A stretch of DNA of 64,000 nucleotides from Pseudomonas syringae (GTDB taxonomy: Bacteria > Pseudomonadota > Gammaproteobacteria > Pseudomonadales > Pseudomonadaceae): the NCBI RefSeq assembly GCF_021605415.1, contig NZ_WKEQ01000004.1, forward strand, positions 124,001 through 188,000, given 5' to 3'. Below, piece after piece: positions 26,431 to 35,361 of this stretch. The position numbers and the translations under genes were made by a program. Numbering within the stretch: position 1 is the stretch's first letter; each line of letters begins with the position of its first letter. Under the pieces are notes generated by a model, which saw nothing but the letters and a program-made list of their open reading frames with translations, did no database searches and was not told the origin of the DNA.

Positions 26431-26524
26431 CGCAACGGTTTGATCGCCTGCTTCATGCACTGCCGATGGATGGTGCCGGGACGCCCATGGGCAAAATAGT
26501 CGAACGGCCTCTATGATGGAGGCC

Positions 26525-26926
26525 ATGACGACCTCCGTTCCCATTCGTTCCCCCTGCCCTCCCGGTGCCTGCGACTGCGGACGCGATCCGCTGCTCGAAA
26601 CCCCGGGTGCGGATGTGCGCGTCCTCCTGCTGACCCGTCAGGAGGAAAAACGCCTGCTCGAACGTCTGGAAAACCTGCGAAGCCTGGCTGATCTCGAACG
26701 CCTGCAACAGCGTTTGTACGAGCAACTGGGCGTGCGGGTGGCCATCGCCCCGGGTTTCAACGAAGTGCGCACCATGCTCGGTATTGATATTCAAATCGAG
26801 GAACTGCCGGGCCTGTGTCGCAAGACCCGACAGTCGATTCCGGCAGCGATTCGCCGGGGCTTGAAAAAAAACCCGCAGATTGCCTTCGAACTGCTCAACG
26901 CCCACGACTTGCTGCGCGACGCCTGA
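26525..26926 (+). CDS. hypothetical protein with N-terminal CPPGxCxCG motif, 133 aa
   Basis: Residues 10-20 read CPPGACDCGRD, a compact three-cysteine cluster that could bind a metal or be oxidised, followed by a charged helical region (LTRQEEKRLLERLENL and LERLQQRLYEQLG). There is no signal peptide. I recall similar unnamed proteins in Pseudomonas but no function. GGAGG lies only two bases before this ATG, so the true start may be the ATG at 26513 or 26516. The stop is directly next to the stop of converging ligD (no gap). Confidence 0.65.
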   Translation: MTTSVPIRSPCPPGACDCGRDPLLETPGADVRVLLLTRQEEKRLLERLENLRSLADLERLQQRLYEQLGVRVAIAPGFNEVRTMLGIDIQIEELPGLCRKTRQSIPAAIRRGLKKNPQIAFELLNAHDLLRDA

Positions 26927-29524
26927 TCACTTTTTCATGCCCAGTTGTTTGCGCATCGCTGCCGTGATGTTTTGACGGGTTTTCTTCATGTCTGACCAAG
27001 GCTCATCGCCGACTTCCGCCAGCCGTTCATGCACATTGTGGATGTTCCACTGGCTACCGCTCTTGAGTTCCTCCACTTCCTCGCGAAACACCGGCACCGA
27101 CACCGGCAGACCGTCGCGGGTGCGCGCCGCATACGTGCAAATGGTGGTGGCGCCCAAGCCGTTGCGCAGGTAATCAATGAAGATTTTCCCCACACGATTT
27201 TTCGGTCCGGACACCGCGGAAAATCGATCAGGCATGAGCTTGGCCATGTGACTGACGATGGCATGGCTGAAGTCTTTTACGTCGTCCCAGCCGAGTTTTC
27301 GGGTCAGCGGCACAACGATGTGAATGCCCTTGCCACCACTGGTTTTGAGGAACGCCTTCAGGCCCAGTTCGTCCAGCAATGTCAGGGTCAGACTGGTCGC
27401 CTCGACCATGCTTTTCCAGGGCAACGCCGGATCCGGGTCGAGGTCAAGGATGAAGCGGTCGGGCTTATCGAGATCGACCGTGGTGGCGTTCCAGGTGTGC
27501 ATTTCCACGGTGCTCATCTGCACTGCACCGATTAATGCTTCGGCGTTGTTGATGATCATCACGGGTTGGCCGGTGACGTCTTTATCCAGCGTAGTAATGC
27601 CGGGAATCGCCAGCCGCTCGGCGTTTTTCTGAAAAAACAGTTCGCCGGCGATGCCATCCGGCGCCCGTACCAACGCGACCGGGCGATCCTTGAGCTGCGG
27701 CAAAATGTATTCGGCAACGCTGGCGTAATACTCGGCCAGCTGCATTTTGGTGGTGCCGCTGGTGGCGTCAATCACCCGTTCCGGGTGCGTGATGCGGACT
27801 TTTCCGTTGGCAAGTTTCGCTTTGGACGGCGCTGTTTCGGCCGCCGTTTTTTTGCTGGAAGCGTTTTTTTTCGCCGGTGCTTTCTTGGCGGTGGCGGTGG
27901 TTTTCTTCTCGGTTGCAGTCTTCACTTCTTTCGCCTTTTCCTCAGTGATCGCCTTGGCCGGCTTGTCGTTGCGCAAGCCGTGGAACACGGCGTGGCGTAC
28001 CGAACCGTCCTTGGTCATTTCGGCGAAAGCCACTTCCGCCATCAGCGTCGGTTTTAACCAATGCACGCCTTTGGCATCGAAGCCGCTGGGCGGGTTGACC
28101 ACGGCAGGTTTTTTCGCCAGTAACGGCTTGAGCTGCGCATGAATCGTGTCGAGCGTTGCCTGGCTGAAGCCTGTGCCTACTTTGCCCGCGTAACGCAATT
28201 GACCACTGTCCGCGTCGTGCAGGCCGAGCAGCAGCGCGCCAAACGCGTTGCGCGTGCCCTTCGGATCAGTGAACCCGACGATGATAAATTCCTGCCGGCG
28301 CTTGCACTTGAGCTTGATCCAGTCACTGCTGCGGCGTGACACATAGGACGAGCCGATCCGCTTGCCGATCAGGCCTTCCATCTGCATCTGACAGGCACTG
28401 TTGAGCAATGCATCCGGGGTTTCGTCGAACGCTTCAGAGAAGCGCAGCAACGGCTGCTCGCTGGCATGCAGCACGGTGGACAATGCCGCGCGCCGTTCCT
28501 GTACGGGCACGTCGCGCAGGTCGACGCCGTTCAAATAAGGCAGGTCAAACAGGTAATAAACGATGTTGCCGCTGCGCCCGGAATCGAAGGCGTTTTGCAG
28601 GGACTGAAAGTCCGGCACACCTTGTTCGTTGGCGACGATCATTTCGCCGTCAAGCCAGGCCGATTCCAGACCCAACGCCGCCAGCGCCTCCGCCTGTTTG
28701 GGGAGTTTGTGCGTCCAGTCATGGCCATTGCGTGTGAACAGCTGAACGTTATCGCCGTCGATACGCGCCATAATCCGATAGCCGTCGAACTTGATTTCGT
28801 AGCTCCACTCCCCTTCCGGCGCGCTTTCGACCAAAGTGGCCAGTTCCGGTTTGAGCTGTGCAGGGAGCTTGGCTTTACGCGCGCCGTTGAGCTGGCCTGA
28901 CACTTGTTTGCGCGGCTTGGCCGGGGTCTTTTTAACGGGTTTGGGTTTTTCGAATTTGGAGATGATCGTGCGATCGCTGAGCACACTGTCGGGTTCGGCG
29001 ACCAGCACGTCGTAATCATCCGCGGGCCGGGCAGCATCGTCCTGATGCTTGATCAAAAACCACTGCTCCTTTTTCCCTGGCATGTGCGTGCGCACCAGAT
29101 TCCAGATGCCGCCGAGTTTTTCGCCCTGCAATTCGAACTTGAGCCGGCCTTTGGCATACGCCTTGTCCGGATCATCCTGAGGGATCCACACGCCGCGATC
29201 CCAGACGATCACATCACCGGCGCCGTAGTGGCCTTCGGGAATGCTGCCTTCAAAATTTGCGTAATCCAGCGGATGGTCTTCGACATGAATCGCCAGTCGC
29301 TTGACCTTGGGATCCAGCGACGGTCCCTTCGGCACCGCCCAACTTTTCAGCGCACCGTCGAGCTCCAGGCGAAAGTCGTAATGCAGGTGCGAGGCGTCAT
29401 GTTTCTGGATGCAAAACTGCAAGGCATGATCCTTTGCCGCCCGGCGCCCCGAACGCTTTGCGGCCGGCTCCGAAGTCGCCGAAAAGTCGCGCATGCGGTT
29501 GTAGTCTTCGAGGTTCCTGTTCAT
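26927..29524 (-). CDS. ligD: ATP-dependent DNA ligase D (phosphoesterase-ligase-polymerase)
   Basis: The 865-residue protein has three enzymatic parts. Residues 30-185 are the 3'-phosphoesterase domain (KHDASHLHYDFRLELDG). Residues 215-515 are the ATP-dependent ligase with catalytic Lys245 in EIKFDGYR, followed by the OB-fold. After a Lys/Ala-rich linker (525-570), residues 575-865 are the primase-like polymerase with its metal-binding DLDPD at 694-698. This order matches P. aeruginosa LigD. With Ku it repairs double-strand breaks by end joining, mainly in stationary phase. No ku gene lies within 26 kb on the left or 34 kb on the right. The start follows GGAGG. Confidence 0.95.
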   Translation of the reverse strand: MNRNLEDYNRMRDFSATSEPAAKRSGRRAAKDHALQFCIQKHDASHLHYDFRLELDGALKSWAVPKGPSLDPKVKRLAIHVEDHPLDYANFEGSIPEGHYGAGDVIVWDRGVWIPQDDPDKAYAKGRLKFELQGEKLGGIWNLVRTHMPGKKEQWFLIKHQDDAARPADDYDVLVAEPDSVLSDRTIISKFEKPKPVKKTPAKPRKQVSGQLNGARKAKLPAQLKPELATLVESAPEGEWSYEIKFDGYRIMARIDGDNVQLFTRNGHDWTHKLPKQAEALAALGLESAWLDGEMIVANEQGVPDFQSLQNAFDSGRSGNIVYYLFDLPYLNGVDLRDVPVQERRAALSTVLHASEQPLLRFSEAFDETPDALLNSACQMQMEGLIGKRIGSSYVSRRSSDWIKLKCKRRQEFIIVGFTDPKGTRNAFGALLLGLHDADSGQLRYAGKVGTGFSQATLDTIHAQLKPLLAKKPAVVNPPSGFDAKGVHWLKPTLMAEVAFAEMTKDGSVRHAVFHGLRNDKPAKAITEEKAKEVKTATEKKTTATAKKAPAKKNASSKKTAAETAPSKAKLANGKVRITHPERVIDATSGTTKMQLAEYYASVAEYILPQLKDRPVALVRAPDGIAGELFFQKNAERLAIPGITTLDKDVTGQPVMIINNAEALIGAVQMSTVEMHTWNATTVDLDKPDRFILDLDPDPALPWKSMVEATSLTLTLLDELGLKAFLKTSGGKGIHIVVPLTRKLGWDDVKDFSHAIVSHMAKLMPDRFSAVSGPKNRVGKIFIDYLRNGLGATTICTYAARTRDGLPVSVPVFREEVEELKSGSQWNIHNVHERLAEVGDEPWSDMKKTRQNITAAMRKQLGMKK

Positions 29525-29620
29525 GTCGCCTCCGGTGCAGATGAGCTCTCTTATGCAGAAGAGCGGCATCACCGGAGAAAAATTCAATCCACAAAAAAGA
29601 CCCCGGACGGATGGAGCGTC

Positions 29621-29706
29621 CAAAGATCAAAGATCGCAGCCTGTGGCAGCGCCTACAGGATGAATATCGATCTCTGTGTAGAAGCTGCCACAGGCTGCGA
29701 TTTTTT
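29621..29706. repeat. S-type inverted repeat pair
   Basis: AAGATCGCAGCCTGTGGCAGC and GCTGCCACAGGCTGCGATTT-type arms face each other across about 33 bases in the gap between ligD and the DUF533 gene. The element could fold into a long hairpin and terminate DUF533 transcription. Related copies lie at 46095, 49070, 50243 and 62945. Confidence 0.75.
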
Positions 29707-29710
29707 GACG

Positions 29711-30463
29711 TTATAAAGGTTTATGCGCCTGCTGCTCCAGATGCACCTGCAACTCAGGATCAATGCCCAACGCTGCCGCCAGCTCATCGAGATAATTGCG
29801 CTCGGTGTCTTGTTGGTCGTCTACCAGCATGACACTCGCCAGGTACATTTCCGCCGCTACGGCAGGATCGTTTTGTGCCGATTGGGCGACCTCGGCGGGA
29901 TCCAGCGGTTTGGCGACTTCGGCGTCGAGCCATTGCTGCAATTGCGGGTCGTCAGTGTGCTTGCCGATTTCGCTGCTGATGAGGTGCTTTTCGGATTCGT
30001 CGATGCGGCCATCGGCTTTCGCCGCCGCGATCAGGGCGCGCAACACGGCATGACTGTGTTCTTCGACTTGCGGGCCGGCCAGCAAATTCGCGGTTTGCGG
30101 TATCTGCTGTGGAGCGCCAGTCTGGCTGCGTTGCCAGGCTTGATAAGCCTGATACGCCATCATCCCCAGCGAAGCGAGTGCCGCATAGTTGGTGCCACCA
30201 CCGGAGCGGCTTTGCGTGCCGCCGCCCAATACGCCACCCAATGCGCCGCCACCGCCGCCAAGCAATCCGCCAAGCAAACCGCCCAAACCGCCAAGGCCAC
30301 CGGCCGCTGCACCACCGCTGGCGCTGGTCGAACCGCCGCCCCCCAAAAGACCGCCGAGCAACCCACCAAGTCCGCCAAGACTATCGCCCCCGGCCGCGCC
30401 GCGCTGTTGTCCTGCCGAGGCCTGGCCTCGCAGCAGTTGTTCGAGCAGATCGGTCGTGTTCAT
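29711..30463 (-). CDS. DUF533 / TerB-like tellurite-resistance-fold protein with glycine-rich N-terminus
   Basis: The 250-residue protein starts after GAGGA at ATG 30463. Residues 29-85 consist almost wholly of Gly, Leu and Ala, with two near-identical blocks of the form GGLGGLLGGLLGGGG. Residues 130-250 are the DUF533/YebE-like helical domain (AVLRALIAAAKADGRIDESE, then EMYLASVMLVDDQQDTERNY), related to TerB. E. coli YebE is an inner-membrane-associated protein with envelope-stress links; the glycine-rich part may insert in or lie on the membrane. Function unknown. Confidence 0.82.
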   Translation of the reverse strand: MNTTDLLEQLLRGQASAGQQRGAAGGDSLGGLGGLLGGLLGGGGSTSASGGAAAGGLGGLGGLLGGLLGGGGGALGGVLGGGTQSRSGGGTNYAALASLGMMAYQAYQAWQRSQTGAPQQIPQTANLLAGPQVEEHSHAVLRALIAAAKADGRIDESEKHLISSEIGKHTDDPQLQQWLDAEVAKPLDPAEVAQSAQNDPAVAAEMYLASVMLVDDQQDTERNYLDELAAALGIDPELQVHLEQQAHKPL

Positions 30464-30733
30464 TTCAAAGTCCTCAGGCAAGGAAATAACTGCGTCAGGC
30501 AACGATAGTCCTCCACGGCGGTAGCGCCAGCACCGTTGGGCTGACGCCGGGAACCCATGTTATTTTGCATAACGTATTTTTTTCCCGGCCAGCTAAGATT
30601 CATGAACGGTGAACCTTAGCCCGGTAAATCCGGTCGATAGCTGCAACCCCGACCCGATTTGCCGGTGCCCTTTTTGTCTGAGGGTGTGCCTGAAGGTAAA
30701 AGTCGGCTTGCTTTATTTTCTGGAGAACGCCCC

Positions 30734-31441
30734 GTGATTTCGACCGTCCACATCGCCAGACTCAAAGCATGGGGCGCCCATGGTTTTACCGCGACCGGCG
30801 TGGTCACTGCCTTTATGGCCACCCTCGCCCTGCTGGAAAACCAGCCGACCCACTGCCTGATGTGGCTCGGTGTGGCGCTGATCGTTGACGGCCTCGACGG
30901 CGCACTGGCGCGCAAGGTCAATGTGCAATCGGTGCTGCCGAGCTTCGACGGCTCGATTCTCGATCTAGTGATCGATTACCTGACTTACGTGTTCATTCCG
31001 GCGCTGTTCATCTATCGCTATATCCCTTTGCCCGAATACACGCTGTTGCTGACGGTGTCGCTGATTCTGGTGTCGTCACTGTTCTGCTTCTGCAACGTCA
31101 ATATGAAGAGCAAGGACAACTACTTCGTAGGCTTCCCGGCGGCATGGAACGTCGTGGCGCTGTGCCTTTACATCATTGGGCCCGGGCCGTGGATTACCTT
31201 TCTGACCGTGATTGGCCTGGCGCTGTTGACCGTGACGCAAATGAAATTCCTGCACCCGTTCCGGGTTCGTCGGTTCATGCCGATCAACATTGCGGTGACG
31301 GCGATCTGGTTGCTGTGCAGCCTGTCGCTGGTGGTCAATCATCCAGTCATCAACCCCATGGTGATGGGACTCTGGCTGCTGATGTCGGCTTACTTTCTGG
31401 GCATCTGCATCTGGCGCACGGTGCTGGGCTGGATCGAGTAG
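30734..31441 (+). CDS. pcs: phosphatidylcholine synthase
   Basis: This 235-residue membrane protein belongs to the CDP-alcohol phosphatidyltransferase family. It shows the modified motif DGLDGALAR with FDGSILDLVIDY (residues 53-84), in which the Asp residues bind the metal and CDP group, and about eight hydrophobic segments. The enzyme joins CDP-diacylglycerol to choline, giving phosphatidylcholine in the inner membrane, using choline from the host or environment. The start is a GTG with GGAG eight bases upstream. The length suits Pcs, which is found in many Pseudomonas. It stands alone, with a hairpin at its stop. Confidence 0.88.
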   Translation: MISTVHIARLKAWGAHGFTATGVVTAFMATLALLENQPTHCLMWLGVALIVDGLDGALARKVNVQSVLPSFDGSILDLVIDYLTYVFIPALFIYRYIPLPEYTLLLTVSLILVSSLFCFCNVNMKSKDNYFVGFPAAWNVVALCLYIIGPGPWITFLTVIGLALLTVTQMKFLHPFRVRRFMPINIAVTAIWLLCSLSLVVNHPVINPMVMGLWLLMSAYFLGICIWRTVLGWIE

Positions 31442-31465
31442 GAGCCGGGCAAGCCCGGCTCCTAC
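31438..31465. terminator. 13-bp perfect hairpin at the pcs stop
   Basis: GTAGGAGCCGGGC and GCCCGGCTCCTAC form a perfect 13-bp stem with a two-base centre, containing the pcs stop codon. It lies between pcs and the converging methyltransferase gene. AGTTTGATGG follows, a poor T-run, so termination is likely but unproven. Confidence 0.5.
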
Positions 31466-31478
31466 AGTTTGATGGTTG

Positions 31479-32291
31479 CTAACGTTTGGTGATGACCACT
31501 TCCAGATATTCCCCTGGCACCACCAGTGAACCTTCCCCGCCCCGGTTTAACCGGTTGAGCAGTTCCGTCAGATCCTCTTCCAGCGCCTGCGCGCCCTCGG
31601 GTGGCAGAACCGCGAAGGCTTTGTGTACCGGCCCATACCAGTGGCGGAAAATATCGATGAAGTGCGCCGCCGAGCGATAGCGGAAATTGAAGGTGCGACG
31701 GGTGATCTGCATCAGAAAGTGACCGTTATCGAACTGCCCATGCAGCCAGGCTTCGGCGCCCCAGTTTGACGGCGGTTGCGCGCCGGCCGGCGGTGGCACA
31801 TGGCGCCCCAGCGTCTTGAACATCTGGCCGACGAAACCTTCCGGCGTCCAGTTGGCCAGGCCAATCCTTCCACCGTGTCGACACACCCGCGCCAGCTCGG
31901 CGGCCGCCTTGGGCTGATCCGGCGCGAACATCACGCCAAACGTCGACAGCACGGCGTCGAAGCTGCTGTCGGCGAACGGCAGCGCCTCAGCGTCGGCCAC
32001 TTGAAACATGACGTCCAGATGCTCCGCCCGGGCGCGATCCTGGCCGCGCTCAAGCAACGCCGCGACGTAGTCTGTGGAAATCACCTGACAGCCGCGCCGT
32101 GCGGCGGCAAGGGTGGCATTGCCGTTGCCGGCGGCGACGTCCAATACCTCTTCATCGCAACGCAGATCGCAGGCTTCGGCAAGGTTCTCGCCGACGATCT
32201 GCAAGGTCGTGCCGACCACCGCGTAATCGCCGCTGGCCCAGGCGACTTTCTGGCGTTCCTTCAGGGCGTTGAGATCAATGGGAGTGCTCAT
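31479..32291 (-). CDS. class I SAM-dependent methyltransferase
   Basis: The 270-residue cytoplasmic protein has the AdoMet site VLDVAAGNGNATLAAARRG near residue 48, STDYVAALLERG near 72 and DAEALPFADSSFDAVLSTFG near 98, the Ubie/UbiG-type layout. The C-terminal half (FNFRYRSAAHFIDIFRHWYG) is less common and may shape the substrate site. It is the second gene of a reverse-strand pair with the DUF4242 gene, 33 bases apart, so the two may act together. The methyl acceptor is unknown. Confidence 0.85.
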   Translation of the reverse strand: MSTPIDLNALKERQKVAWASGDYAVVGTTLQIVGENLAEACDLRCDEEVLDVAAGNGNATLAAARRGCQVISTDYVAALLERGQDRARAEHLDVMFQVADAEALPFADSSFDAVLSTFGVMFAPDQPKAAAELARVCRHGGRIGLANWTPEGFVGQMFKTLGRHVPPPAGAQPPSNWGAEAWLHGQFDNGHFLMQITRRTFNFRYRSAAHFIDIFRHWYGPVHKAFAVLPPEGAQALEEDLTELLNRLNRGGEGSLVVPGEYLEVVITKR

Positions 32292-32324
32292 CTCATCATG
32301 CTCCGCTGCAGGTGGGATCAAGGC

Positions 32325-32597
32325 TCACTCGGCCGTGGTCGGGTCGATGACGGTCATCACCTGAGCCACGCTGTTGGCGGGAAATCCGCCGAGCCTGGCA
32401 TGCTCGCGCACCAGTGCTTCGTTGGGGGCAATGTAGATGCAATAGATTTTGTCGCCGGTGACATAACTTTGCAGCCACTGCACCTGTGGCCCGAGTTCCT
32501 GCAGCGCCTGGCAAGACGTTTGCGAGACGGCTTTGAGCTCTTGCTGCGACAGCTTTCCGACACCTGGAATCTCGCGTTCAATCACGAACTTCGGCAT
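32325..32597 (-). CDS. DUF4242 (SCO4226-like) family protein, 90 aa
   Basis: The small protein (MPKFVIEREIPGVGKLSQQE at the start, then SYVTGDKIYCIYIAPNEALV near residue 48) fits DUF4242, a ferredoxin-like fold family in which Streptomyces SCO4226 binds nickel. There is no signal peptide. The ATG at 32597 is preferred to one at 32633. It is the first gene of a unit with a methyltransferase. Whether it binds metal here cannot be told from sequence. Confidence 0.82.
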   Translation of the reverse strand: MPKFVIEREIPGVGKLSQQELKAVSQTSCQALQELGPQVQWLQSYVTGDKIYCIYIAPNEALVREHARLGGFPANSVAQVMTVIDPTTAE

Positions 32598-32762
32598 GGC
32601 AACCTCGCTTTTCTTGTTATGGATGACAGGCACGGCAGCGCCCTGCCCCGGCCACTATCGCGCCGGGGCGGATCAGCGTCTGTGCCGGTCGTCCGGCGTT
32701 TCCATAAAACGGTGTTTTGGCCGATGAGTGGCAGCGTTGTGTAAAAACGGTGGTACAGATCG

Positions 32763-32800
32763 CAAAAAAAATGGCTCGGAAATGAAACACTTCCGAGCCA
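32763..32800 (-). terminator. intrinsic terminator of the dipZ unit
   Basis: On the reverse strand TGGCTCGGAA and TTCCGAGCCA form a 10-bp stem followed by a run of eight T after the stem (AAAAAAA on the forward strand at 32764-32771). It lies just after the dipZ stop. Confidence 0.87.
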
Positions 32801-32813
32801 CTAAATTTCCCGA

Positions 32814-34028
32814 TCAAGCAGCCGGAGCCTTGGCCTCTTCCAGCAACTGCTTGATCATTTGTTCCTGCGCCGCGTAACTGCCCTCGCCGAAGTGGCTGAA
32901 ACGTACCTGGCCCTTGGCGTCGATCAGATAGTGCGCAGGCCAGTACTGGTTGTCGAAATTTCGCCAGATCGCGTAGTTGTTGTCGATCGCCACCGGGTAA
33001 GTAATGCCGAGCTTTTTCACTTGATCCTTGACGTTGTCGATGATCCGCTCGTAGCCATATTCCGGGGTATGTACGCCGATAACGACGAGTCCGTCTTTCT
33101 CGTATTTCTTCGCCCACTCCTTAACGTAAGGCAGCGTGTGCTGGCAGTTGATGCAGTCGTATGTCCAGAAGTCCACCAGCACCACTTTACCGCGCAGGGA
33201 TTCGGCACTCAGTTGCGGGGAGTTAAGCCATTGCACCGCGCCGGACAGCGACGGCATCGGGCCTTTGCCCTGCTCGTCCTGCCGTGAGTCCGCACGCACT
33301 TTGCTGACGAAGTAGTCGAGCACTTTCGGCACATTCTCCAGCACACCTTTCTCGACACTGGCGACGCCTTGCGACGACGTGCCGGCCAGCAACGGTTTGT
33401 CCGCTCCGGTCGAGATCACTGCGGCGGCTGCCAGCACGGCAACCCCGGCGCCACGACGAAACCAGCCGGTAAACGGAATCGACGGTTTCAACCGATTGAC
33501 CAGTCCGCGACCGGCAAAGATCAGCGTACCCAACGACAACGCACTGCCCGCACCGTAAGCCAACAGCAACAGACTGGTCTGAGCGTTCGCGCCCTGCAGC
33601 ATGGCACCGGTGAGAATCACCCCGAGAATCGGCCCGGCGCATGGCGCCCACAGCAAGCCGGTGGCAACGCCGATCATGATCGAGGCCATCGGTCCGCTGG
33701 TGTTCCGCCCGTTCGGATCAAGCCGGTTGCCCAGCGCCACGAACGGCCGTGCCAGCCAGTCGCCAACCCGCGCCGAAATCAGTGACAGGGCGAACAGCAC
33801 CATCACGATCAGCGCGACGTGGCGGCCAGTGTTGTTGGCCTGAATCACCCACTCGCTGCTGACCACCGCCAGGCTGGAGATCAGCGCAAATGTCAGCGCC
33901 ATGCCGCCAAGGGTCAGCAGGATTGATGAGCGGCTGCGATCAACGCCAGCGAACAGAAACGGCACCACCGGCAGGATGCAGGGGCTGAGGACGGTCAGCA
34001 GACCGCCCAAAAAAGCGATGAGAAACAT
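32814..34028 (-). CDS. dipZ: DipZ/CcdA-like thiol-disulfide transporter fused to a TlpA-like thioredoxin domain
   Basis: Residues 1-205 are a DsbD/CcdA-type membrane domain with its two cysteines, Cys17 (SPCILP) and Cys130 (APCAGP). Residues 255-404 form a periplasmic thioredoxin-like domain with DFWTYDCINCQHTLPYVKEW; the active site is Cys292 and Cys295 (CINC), not CxPC. The fusion should carry electrons from cytoplasmic thioredoxin to periplasmic thiols. At 404 residues it lacks the C-terminal carbohydrate-like domain of longer DipZ proteins. A perfect GGAGGT ribosome binding site precedes the ATG. The DUF2790 gene lies 27 bases upstream and the pair is divergent from a two-component system. 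Confidence 0.88.
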   Translation of the reverse strand: MFLIAFLGGLLTVLSPCILPVVPFLFAGVDRSRSSILLTLGGMALTFALISSLAVVSSEWVIQANNTGRHVALIVMVLFALSLISARVGDWLARPFVALGNRLDPNGRNTSGPMASIMIGVATGLLWAPCAGPILGVILTGAMLQGANAQTSLLLLAYGAGSALSLGTLIFAGRGLVNRLKPSIPFTGWFRRGAGVAVLAAAAVISTGADKPLLAGTSSQGVASVEKGVLENVPKVLDYFVSKVRADSRQDEQGKGPMPSLSGAVQWLNSPQLSAESLRGKVVLVDFWTYDCINCQHTLPYVKEWAKKYEKDGLVVIGVHTPEYGYERIIDNVKDQVKKLGITYPVAIDNNYAIWRNFDNQYWPAHYLIDAKGQVRFSHFGEGSYAAQEQMIKQLLEEAKAPAA

Positions 34029-34055
34029 GGGATCACCTCCTGGACTGGCTACGGA

Positions 34056-34319
34056 TCAGTTGTCGTTGTCACAGCCGTCGGCGAATTTGCGGTAGTCCAG
34101 CACCTGAGTTTTGCCGGCCGAATCCAGATAGGTCATTTCTGCATCGACGATGCCGCAGACTACTGAGTTGTCCTGCTTCAGCGAGATGACTTTCTTGATA
34201 TCCAGGTGAGTGCCGTAGCTGTAGGTTTTCGGGGTGACATCGGCTTCGGCACGGGCCGACAGGGTGCAGATGTTCAGGGCGGCAAACAGGCAAGCGGCGA
34301 TGACGGATTTGCTGTTCAT
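34056..34319 (-). CDS. DUF2790 family small secreted protein
   Basis: The 87-residue protein has a signal peptide (AACLFAALNICTLSARA) and a mature part of about 60 residues with TYSYGTHLDIKKVISLKQD, the DUF2790 signature typical of Pseudomonas. Two cysteines remain in the mature part, one in VVCGI and one in the last residues GCDNDN. The unit DUF2790-dipZ is transcribed from the control region at 34320-34620, which also drives the divergent response regulator. DUF2790 function is unknown; association with a thioredoxin and a metal-type regulon suggests a redox or metal role (inference). Confidence 0.85.
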   Translation of the reverse strand: MNSKSVIAACLFAALNICTLSARAEADVTPKTYSYGTHLDIKKVISLKQDNSVVCGIVDAEMTYLDSAGKTQVLDYRKFADGCDNDN

Positions 34320-34450
34320 GGTGGTTTCCTCGGGCTTCAATGATTGATCGTGGTTTGAGCCGAGGCGGTTGCGTGTGCCTCGATGGAACCTATTTAAAGC
34401 CCCCGAGGTATCCGCCCTGTGTCGTCAAATCGCGCTTATCTCTCGCTACG

Positions 34451-34483
34451 TATCCCGATGGCGTGTAGATACACAACGATACA
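34451..34483. promoter_or_regulatory. predicted regulator site A (TATCC ... GATACA-N4-GATACA)
   Basis: TATCC at 34451, GATAC at 34468 and GATAC at 34478. The two GATACA half-sites form a direct repeat with 10-base period, the usual layout for OmpR-family response regulators, and the spacings (17 and 10) are identical in sites B and C. It lies between the divergent DUF2790-dipZ and response-regulator operons. Confidence 0.6.
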
Positions 34484-34518
34484 AAACTGCAAAAAAATCG
34501 TCTTTTTACGTCGGTGTG

Positions 34519-34550
34519 TATCCGCCGAAGTGCCAGATACAGTGGAATAC
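34519..34550. promoter_or_regulatory. predicted regulator site B (TATCC ... GATACA-N4-AATACA)
   Basis: TATCC at 34519, GATAC at 34536 and AATAC at 34546, with the same 17- and 10-base spacing as site A. It ends about 70 bases before the response regulator ATG. Confidence 0.6.
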
Positions 34551-34620
34551 AAACGGCGCAACGCGCGCCGCAAAAGGCTCGATAGACTGCGCCACATCCC
34601 CTTTAGAAAGAGTTGGTGCC

Positions 34621-35361
34621 ATGGAACATGTCGATCACATCCTTATCGTCGACGACGACCGCGAGATCCGCGAACTGGTCGGCAATTACCTGAAGAAGAA
34701 CGGGCTGCGCACCACGGTGGTCGCCGATGGCCGGCAAATGCGCGCATTCCTTGAAGCCAACACTGTGGATCTGGTCGTGCTCGACCTGATGATGCCGGGC
34801 GACGATGGCTTACTGTTGTGCCGCGAACTGCGCTCCGGCAAACACCGCAATACGCCGGTGCTGATGCTCACCGCGCGCAACGACGAAACCGACCGCATCA
34901 TCGGCCTGGAAATGGGCGCCGACGACTACCTGACCAAACCCTTCGCCGCACGGGAACTGCTCGCACGGATCAATGCGGTGCTGCGGCGTACGCGGATGCT
35001 GCCGCCGAATCTGGTGGTCACCGAAAGCGGTCGGTTGCTGGCCTTCGGTCGTTGGCAACTGGACACTTCGGCGCGGCACCTGCTGGACAACGAGGGCACG
35101 ATGGTCGCGCTGAGCGGTGCCGAATACCGCTTGCTGCGCGTGTTCCTCGACCATCCACAACGCGTACTGAGCCGTGATCAGTTGCTCAACCTCACCCAGG
35201 GTCGCGACGCCGATCTGTTCGATCGCTCCATCGATTTGCTCGTGAGCCGTTTGCGCCAACGATTACTGGACGATGCGCGGGAACCGGCTTATATCAAGAC
35301 CGTTCGCAGCGAAGGTTATGTATTCTCGTTGCCGGTCGAAATCCTTGGAGCGCCTGCATGA
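34621..35361 (+). CDS. OmpR/PhoB-family response regulator
   Basis: The 246-residue protein has a receiver domain with acidic pocket DDD at 11-13, phospho-acceptor Asp55 (VVLDLMMPGDDG) and a Lys in DDYLTKPFAA, then a winged-helix DNA-binding domain from about 140 (LSGAEYRLLRVFLDHPQRVL, IDLLVSRLRQRL, IKTVRSEGYVFSLP). I chose the ATG at 34621; the frame extends upstream but through the control region. It overlaps the sensor kinase gene by ATGA. The spaced GATACA direct repeats upstream suggest that it controls its own operon, DUF2790-dipZ and the DUF692 unit. Confidence 0.92.
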   Translation: MEHVDHILIVDDDREIRELVGNYLKKNGLRTTVVADGRQMRAFLEANTVDLVVLDLMMPGDDGLLLCRELRSGKHRNTPVLMLTARNDETDRIIGLEMGADDYLTKPFAARELLARINAVLRRTRMLPPNLVVTESGRLLAFGRWQLDTSARHLLDNEGTMVALSGAEYRLLRVFLDHPQRVLSRDQLLNLTQGRDADLFDRSIDLLVSRLRQRLLDDAREPAYIKTVRSEGYVFSLPVEILGAPA

